Shown: positions 7,099-10,700 of the stretch, piece by piece
Layout: the number at the start of each line of letters is the position of its first letter
How positions within the stretch are numbered: position 1 is the first letter of the stretch
NCBI GenBank assembly: GCA_021810175.1
Contig: JAJZJJ010000044.1
Span: forward strand, 1-10,700
Length of the DNA: 10,700 nucleotides
Reading direction: 5' to 3'
Source: Acidobacteriota bacterium
Lineage (GTDB): Bacteria > Acidobacteriota > Terriglobia > Terriglobales > Acidobacteriaceae
Position numbers and translations under genes: made by a program
The notes under the pieces: generated by a model
Seen by the model: the letters and a program-made list of their open reading frames with translations, nothing else
The model's database searches: none
What the model was told of the DNA's origin: nothing

Positions 7099-7284
7099 TG
7101 ATTTGACCTCGCATGGATGAAGTTGAGAAAGCTGGAGTTTTTCCTGCCTCCGAAGAAAGAAGACATCCAGTCGACCAGAGCGCCAGGACGCCTATGAGGG
7201 AGCGTCGAGCAGAGTGGTTCACTCCGGGTCGAGGCCAGGAACAGGCCCTACCCCTACAAGCTGGCACCGCGGTCCGGCGCGGGC

Positions 7285-7300
7285 TGTGACCGCTGTCACA
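7285..7300. promoter_or_regulatory. CRP/FNR-family binding site
   Basis: TGTGA (7285-7289), six bases, then TCACA (7296-7300) exactly match the core of the CRP consensus. The palindrome extends one base on each side (CTGTGAC-CGCT-GTCACAG, 7284-7301). It lies 186 bases upstream of the peroxiredoxin start and about 200-225 bases upstream of the TetR start, so it could serve either operon. The site quality is high; which protein binds and which promoter responds are unknown. Confidence 0.6.
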
Positions 7301-7410
7301 GGTTGTATGGCACGCCTTCCGCAACATGCAACTGAGGAGTGCGTCCGCAGTCGTGGCGGCCATCTTGATTGCCGCCCGGTCCCCAGCCGCCCGCCGGGTC
7401 CGACAAGCCT

Positions 7411-7453
7411 CGGGGCCGGGCAAAATTTCCATCGCCCCGTGCGGAAATTTGCC
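7411..7453. repeat. Two interleaved inverted repeats (pseudoknot or alternative-hairpin order)
   Basis: Stem A pairs CGGGGC (7411-7416) with GCCCCG (7434-7439). Stem B pairs GGCAAAATTTCC (7419-7430) with GGAAATTTGCC (7443-7453), 11 pairs with one bulged A. The arms interleave A-B-A-B, so they are either mutually exclusive hairpins or an H-type pseudoknot if transcribed. As DNA, the AT-centred stem B could equally be a repressor site. Confidence 0.4.
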
Positions 7454-7466
7454 GCCATGCTAAACT

Positions 7467-7482
7467 TTAACTAACTGGTTAA
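7467..7482. promoter_or_regulatory. Probable TetR-family autoregulatory operator
   Basis: The palindrome TTAAC (7467-7471) ... GTTAA (7478-7482) lies in an AT-rich patch that stands out from the GC-rich surroundings and continues with TTAATTAA (7479-7486). It is 18-33 bases before ATG 7500 and 43-58 before TTG 7525, where a TetR repressor would block its own promoter. TetR proteins commonly bind a palindrome of this size directly upstream of their gene. The exact operator limits are uncertain. Confidence 0.5.
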
Positions 7483-7524
7483 TTAATAGGGATCGCCACA
7501 TGGCATCCATCACGGAAAATACCC

Positions 7525-8325
7525 TTGGCCACCAGAACCCATCTCGAAAGAAAAATCCGCGGCCAACGCTCGGCGCAGCCCGTGCGCCTCGATCAGCAGG
7601 ACCCCATCGAAGCCTCGGACGACCGCCGCGAACGTATCTTGCGTGCCGCCATTGCCGAATTCAGCCAGCACGGCCTGGCCGGAGCACGCACTGACGCCAT
7701 CGCCGCGGGCGCCGAAGTCAACAAGGCGCTGCTCTACTACTACTTCCATAGCAAGACCGAACTCTATGCGGCCGCTCTCGACGCCTCCGCCCAGCAGATG
7801 CTCGAGTCGGCGCTGCGCTCCCTCGAACACGAAGGCAGCGCCGGCGAGCGCCTGCTCCGCACCGCCCTCAATCACTTTGACCGCATCGCGTCGCAGCACG
7901 AGTACCGGCAGTTGATCAACCAGGAAATGACGCGCCTGCGGGAAAGCGGCAACGATGCCGTTCCGGCCCCGCTGGAAAAGATCTTTAGCGTGCTCATGCG
8001 CAAAATGCGCCGCGTACTCGCTGAAGGGATGAAGTCCGGCGAGCTGATCCGCGCTGACTGGCTGCAGGTCATCTATGCCGTGCTGGGCGCGAACGTCTTC
8101 TATTTCCTCAGCGCGCCCATGATGCGCCATGTCGCCGATTTTGATCCGCTGCACGAGCGCCAGATTCGCCGCCGCCGCAAGGCCGCACTCCAGCTTCTCG
8201 GCGCCGCCCTGTTTACTGACCGGCGACGCGGCGAGCAACTCGCACAGCGCGTCCTGGCCGACACTCCCATGCCCGCCATCGGGCTCGCATGGAAATTTCA
8301 CTCATCAGGAGTCAAGTCACGATGA
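7525..8325 (+). CDS. TetR-family transcriptional regulator
   Basis: The TetR frame ends at TGA 8323-8325 and is open back to 7483. From TTG 7525 it gives 266 residues; GTG 7582 is an alternative start (247 residues). The helix-turn-helix is at about 36-82 (ILRAAIAEFSQHGLAGARTDAIAAGAEVNKALLYYYF, with a typical YYYF/H-K-LY end), followed by an all-helical ligand and dimer domain to about 240. TetR proteins repress neighbouring exporters until a small ligand binds. The gene overlaps the adaptor gene by ATGA and is preceded by a palindrome, so it probably controls itself and the exporter. The start is odd: ATG 7500 has the best ribosome-binding site (AGGG about 8 bases upstream) but reads a different frame that ends at 7694; dropping one A from the A5 run at 7551-7555 would join it to the TetR body. 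Neither in-frame alternative start has a good ribosome-binding site. The family is sure; the start is not. Confidence 0.88.
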   Translation: MATRTHLERKIRGQRSAQPVRLDQQDPIEASDDRRERILRAAIAEFSQHGLAGARTDAIAAGAEVNKALLYYYFHSKTELYAAALDASAQQMLESALRSLEHEGSAGERLLRTALNHFDRIASQHEYRQLINQEMTRLRESGNDAVPAPLEKIFSVLMRKMRRVLAEGMKSGELIRADWLQVIYAVLGANVFYFLSAPMMRHVADFDPLHERQIRRRRKAALQLLGAALFTDRRRGEQLAQRVLADTPMPAIGLAWKFHSSGVKSR

Positions 8326-9386
8326 AGGCTCGGCGGAGAATTCTGACTCTGTTTGCGGTACTGTTGGCCGGCTCCATCGGCTGGTATTTCTGGTCGACGC
8401 ATCAGGCCAGTGGCCTGCGGCTGGTGGGCACTGTCGATGCCAACGAGGTCATCATCAGCTCGCAGATTCCCGGCCGCATTACCACCCTGCCCGTGCAGGA
8501 GGGCCAGCACATCACCAGCGGCGAACTGGTGGCAACCATTGACAGCGACGATCTGCAGGCCGCCATGGCCGCCGCCGCCGCAATCGCGCGCAGCGACGCC
8601 TTCAAGGTGCAGGAGGCGCGCGACACCCAGGTGCAGCTTTCCGGCCAGACATCCAGCCAGGTCAGCAACGCCGAGGCGCAGCTCCGCGCCGCCCGCGCCT
8701 CTCTCGCGCAGGCGCTCGCCCAATTCGAACATCAGGAAGCGGATACCCGCAGGATTGTGAGGCTCGCCAAGGACGGCGTCGCCAGCGCCCAGTCCCGGGA
8801 TGAGGCCGTCACCGCATCCGCAGCGCTCCGCTCTGCCGTAATCGTCGCCAGGGAGAACGTCGCCGCCGCGGAAGCCTCCGTGAAAGTCGCACTGGCAAAC
8901 ACCAATCAGGCAAAGGCCGCGGCGCAAACCACCGCCTCCGCCATCGCAGCCATGCAGAACGCCGACGCCTTGCAACAGCAGGCGGAAATCGAACTGGGCT
9001 ATGCCGACATCCGCTCGCCTGTCACCGGCATGCTCAACGTGCTGGCGGCGCGTCAGGGCGAAGTCGTTGCAGCCGGCACTCCCATCGCAACCGTCATGGA
9101 TCTCTCCCAGACATGGGTCTATGCGCCCCTGCCGGAAACAGAAGCCGATAGCGTGAAACTCGGCGACACCCTCAAAGTCGAAATGCCGAGCGGCGCCACC
9201 ACCACCGGAAAAGTGATCGCCAAGGCGGCGCTTGCAGACTTTGCTACGCAGCGCGATGTCAACCGCACCAAGCGCGACATCAAGACCGTCCAGATCAAGC
9301 TGCTCATCCAGAACCCCGGCGAGCGCTTCGTGCCCGGCATGACGGCCTACGTCTACATCCCCCGCAACCGGCTGGTGAAGCCATGA
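8322..9386 (+). CDS. HlyD/EmrA-type periplasmic adaptor (membrane fusion protein)
   Basis: A 354-residue protein from ATG 8322, which overlaps the TetR stop as ATGA; AGGAG lies 10 bases upstream. ATG 8289 is in frame but has no ribosome-binding site. The basic N-terminus (KARRR) and one hydrophobic segment (about 8-24) anchor it in the inner membrane with the rest in the periplasm. A lipoyl-like half (about 34-75; VGTVDANEVIISSQIPGRI...VQEGQHITSGELVATID) is followed by a long alanine/glutamine-rich coiled-coil hairpin (about 76-225), the second lipoyl half (about 226-262; YADIRSPVTGMLNVLAARQGEVVAAGTPIATVMD) and a beta-barrel domain (about 263-350, ending FVPGMTAYVYIP). Adaptors like this link an inner-membrane transporter to an outer-membrane channel. 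The order TetR, adaptor, ATPase, permease matches E. coli cecR-ybhGFSR, so YbhG is the closest functional model. No outer-membrane channel gene is in view. Confidence 0.94.
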   Translation: MKARRRILTLFAVLLAGSIGWYFWSTHQASGLRLVGTVDANEVIISSQIPGRITTLPVQEGQHITSGELVATIDSDDLQAAMAAAAAIARSDAFKVQEARDTQVQLSGQTSSQVSNAEAQLRAARASLAQALAQFEHQEADTRRIVRLAKDGVASAQSRDEAVTASAALRSAVIVARENVAAAEASVKVALANTNQAKAAAQTTASAIAAMQNADALQQQAEIELGYADIRSPVTGMLNVLAARQGEVVAAGTPIATVMDLSQTWVYAPLPETEADSVKLGDTLKVEMPSGATTTGKVIAKAALADFATQRDVNRTKRDIKTVQIKLLIQNPGERFVPGMTAYVYIPRNRLVKP

Positions 9387-10411
9387 GCACGCCCTCAGGC
9401 GGCGCGCAGGCCCAGCCCGCCATGCTGGTCGAAAAAATCGTCAAACGCTATGGCGACTTTGAGGCCGTCAGTGACGTCACCTTCGACGTAAAGGACCGCG
9501 AGATCTTCGGCCTGCTCGGCCCCAACGGCGCCGGCAAAAGCACACTCATTCGCATGATGACGACGCTCATTCCGGTCACTCGCGGCAGGGCCGTCGTCGC
9601 CGGCTACGACGTCATGCACGATCCCGATGCCGTGCGCCGGAGAATCGGCGTCATTCCGCAGGCCCTCACCAGCGACGTGGATCTCACGGTCGAAGAAAAT
9701 CTCTCCATTTACGCCAAGTTGTACGGGCTGCACAAGAAAGAGCGCGAGCAGAACATCAACGAACTGCTCGAAGCCGTCGATCTGGCCAGGTGGCGCAAAG
9801 CCCAGACCAAAACGCTCTCCGGTGGCATGCGGCGCCGCCTCGAAATCGCGCGCGGGCTGGTGCACAACCCCGACATCTTCTTTCTCGATGAGCCAACCAC
9901 CGGCCTCGATCCGGTTTCGCGCGTGGCCGTCTGGGAGATGCTGAACCACCTCAAAGAAACGCGGCACCTCACCATGCTCATCACCACGCACTACATGGAA
10001 GAGGCGGACCGGCTCTGCGATCGCATCGCGATCATCGATCACGGAAAGCTCGTGGCGCTCGACTCGCCCATGGCCCTCAAGGCAAGCGTGCCCGGAGAAA
10101 ACACCGTCGAAGTTGGCTTTACAAAAAGCTCCGACGCATTGCTGGAACGGCTGGAACATCTGGAGGGCGTATCGTCTGTGCAATCCCAAAGCGGCGGCAT
10201 GTATCGCATCGTCACCGCCAATGGCTCGCAGACCACGGCGGAACTTGTGCAGATCGCCAACTCCATGGGCCTCACCCTCAAGTCGCTGAACGTGCAGAGC
10301 ACCACGCTCGACGATGTTTTCGTGCACTACACCGGCAGGCAGTTGCGGGATGAACTGGTCAAGGGTAGCTCTGAATCGCTGATGCCGCCACGCCCGGGGA
10401 TGCGCGCATGA
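9383..10411 (+). CDS. ABC exporter ATP-binding subunit (DrrA/YbhF-like)
   Basis: A 342-residue cytoplasmic ATPase starting at ATG 9383, which overlaps the adaptor stop as ATGA. The ribosome-binding site is weak, so translational coupling is likely. All nucleotide-binding motifs are intact: Walker A GPNGAGKST (46-54), Q-loop Gln93, signature LSGGM (145-149), Walker B IFFLDE with Glu170, D-loop GLD (174-176) and H-loop His203. The C-terminal 100 residues (about 235-330; TVEVGFTKS...STTLDDVFVHYTGRQLRDE) form the accessory domain found on drug-exporter ATPases of the DrrA type. E. coli YbhF carries two ATPase domains, but this protein has one, so two copies would be needed per transporter. It powers the ABC-2 permease encoded next. 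The exported compound is unknown; amphiphilic drugs or toxic metabolites are typical of the family. Confidence 0.96.
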   Translation: MSTPSGGAQAQPAMLVEKIVKRYGDFEAVSDVTFDVKDREIFGLLGPNGAGKSTLIRMMTTLIPVTRGRAVVAGYDVMHDPDAVRRRIGVIPQALTSDVDLTVEENLSIYAKLYGLHKKEREQNINELLEAVDLARWRKAQTKTLSGGMRRRLEIARGLVHNPDIFFLDEPTTGLDPVSRVAVWEMLNHLKETRHLTMLITTHYMEEADRLCDRIAIIDHGKLVALDSPMALKASVPGENTVEVGFTKSSDALLERLEHLEGVSSVQSQSGGMYRIVTANGSQTTAELVQIANSMGLTLKSLNVQSTTLDDVFVHYTGRQLRDELVKGSSESLMPPRPGMRA

Positions 10412-10700
10412 ATCGCATGCTGGCTATTGTCGAACGCGAGCTGCGGAAGTTCTTCCGCTCACCGGCGCTGCTGCTTACCTCCATGCTTTTGCCACTGGTT
10501 CAGTTACTGATTCTCGGCAATGCATTCGGCGGCAAAGTCCGCAACGTAAAGCTCGGCTTCGTCAACCACGACCACGGCTTCGAATCTCTGCGCGTCAAGG
10601 AAGACTTCGACGCCATCGCCGCCAACATCAAGACCTTCACCGTTACACCGTACGAAAACGAGCAGAAAGCCGTTCAGGATGTGCGCAGCGGCAAGATCAG
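10408..10700 (+). CDS. ABC-2 type exporter permease subunit, N-terminal part
   Basis: The gene begins at ATG 10408, overlapping the ATPase stop as ATGA, with GGGGA 7 bases upstream, and runs off the window end after 97 complete codons. The product starts MNRMLAIVERELRKFFRSPA, an amphipathic cytoplasmic stretch typical of ABC-2 permeases. One hydrophobic helix follows (about 19-41; LLLTSMLLPLVQLLILGNAFGG), then a hydrophilic segment (VRNVKLGFVNHDHGFESLRV...) that in YbhS/YbhR-like permeases is the large periplasmic domain between TM1 and TM2. It should form the membrane pore with the ATPase; a second permease gene may follow outside the window. Confidence 0.9.
   Translation, partial: MNRMLAIVERELRKFFRSPALLLTSMLLPLVQLLILGNAFGGKVRNVKLGFVNHDHGFESLRVKEDFDAIAANIKTFTVTPYENEQKAVQDVRSGKI

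Larger units (their letters stand above)
7099..7499. promoter_or_regulatory. Divergent regulatory region between the peroxiredoxin operon and the TetR/exporter operon
   Basis: About 400 bp without a credible gene; the minus-strand frame over 7082-7432 encodes a Cys/Arg-rich sequence unlike a protein. It contains a perfect TGTGA-N6-TCACA palindrome at 7285-7300, two overlapping inverted repeats at 7411-7453 and a TetR-type palindrome at 7467-7482, each listed separately. Weaker elements are GAGTG (7212-7216)/CACTC (7220-7224) and GTTGTATG (7302-7309)/CATGCAAC (7325-7332). I cannot assign -35/-10 boxes for either operon with confidence. Confidence 0.6.

Noticed and set aside
7099..7200. OxyR or PerR box upstream of the peroxiredoxin gene
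   Set aside because: I searched by eye for the AT-rich palindromes these regulators use and found none in this stretch.
7302..7332. Imperfect inverted repeat GTTGTATG / CATGCAAC
   Set aside because: It has a long 15-base spacer and one mismatch, so I cannot separate it from chance.
7082..7432. A 116-codon minus-strand frame in the divergent region
   Set aside because: Its translation is Cys/Arg/Pro-rich without a domain, it overlaps the peroxiredoxin start, and it covers the CRP-type site; it is better read as regulatory DNA.
7510..8301. A 263-codon minus-strand frame opposite the TetR gene
   Set aside because: The plus strand has a clear TetR helix-turn-helix, and the antisense translation resembles no family.
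9395..10327. A 310-codon minus-strand frame opposite the ABC ATPase
   Set aside because: It is antisense to a fully motif-intact ATPase and rich in His/Asp/Gly/Val with no domain resemblance, so it is a codon-bias shadow.
1..10700. Mobile element, prophage, CRISPR array, tRNA or defence system
   Set aside because: No transposase or integrase motif, terminal repeat, spaced direct repeats or tRNA-like cloverleaf was recognised; the genes look like ordinary chromosomal content.

Overview
The window is about 10.7 kb of moderately GC-rich, gene-dense chromosomal DNA from a Gram-negative-type bacterium. It carries an RND exporter, a Tat-exported glycosidase and an HlyD-type periplasmic adaptor. 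The gene styles, and a small beta-rich domain fused to the glycosidase that I associate with secreted acidobacterial proteins, suggest Acidobacteriota (class Terriglobia). That is an inference from protein flavour; no rRNA or marker gene is present. I see no mobile element, tRNA, rRNA or CRISPR array.

Layout: (1) 1-1305, plus strand: the C-terminal 434 residues of a heavy-metal-type RND efflux pump, cut by the window start. (2) 1429-2001, minus: a small alpha/beta hydrolase. It converges on the RND gene, with a 13-bp perfect hairpin between them. (3) 2310-5282, plus: a 990-residue Tat-exported GH2 glycosidase (beta-galactosidase type) with an added C-terminal domain. A divergent promoter region of about 310 bp precedes it, and a hairpin separates it from the next, convergent operon. 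(4) 7098 down to 5398, minus: a compact apparent operon of a 1-Cys-like peroxiredoxin, a 78-residue winged-helix protein and an aquaporin. (5) 7099-7499: a roughly 400-bp divergent regulatory region. It holds a perfect CRP/FNR-type palindrome, a pair of overlapping inverted repeats and a probable TetR operator. (6) 7525-10700, plus: a TetR regulator, an HlyD-type adaptor, an ABC ATPase and an ABC-2 permease (cut by the window end). All three junctions are ATGA stop/start overlaps. The order resembles E. coli cecR-ybhGFSR and suggests a self-regulated drug or xenobiotic exporter.

The most distinctive unit is the minus-strand peroxiredoxin/winged-helix/aquaporin cassette. By hand alignment the aquaporin lacks the near-universal selectivity-filter arginine (NPA-V instead of NPA-R), and the other three filter positions are small or aliphatic. 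This is closer to plant TIP-type channels, some of which pass H2O2, ammonia or urea, than to AqpZ or GlpF. With a peroxidase in the same operon, a bacterial peroxide channel plus peroxide scavenger unit is a testable hypothesis. A second point is the TetR start: the ATG with the best ribosome-binding site is one frame off the TetR body, and losing one A from an A5 run would fuse them.
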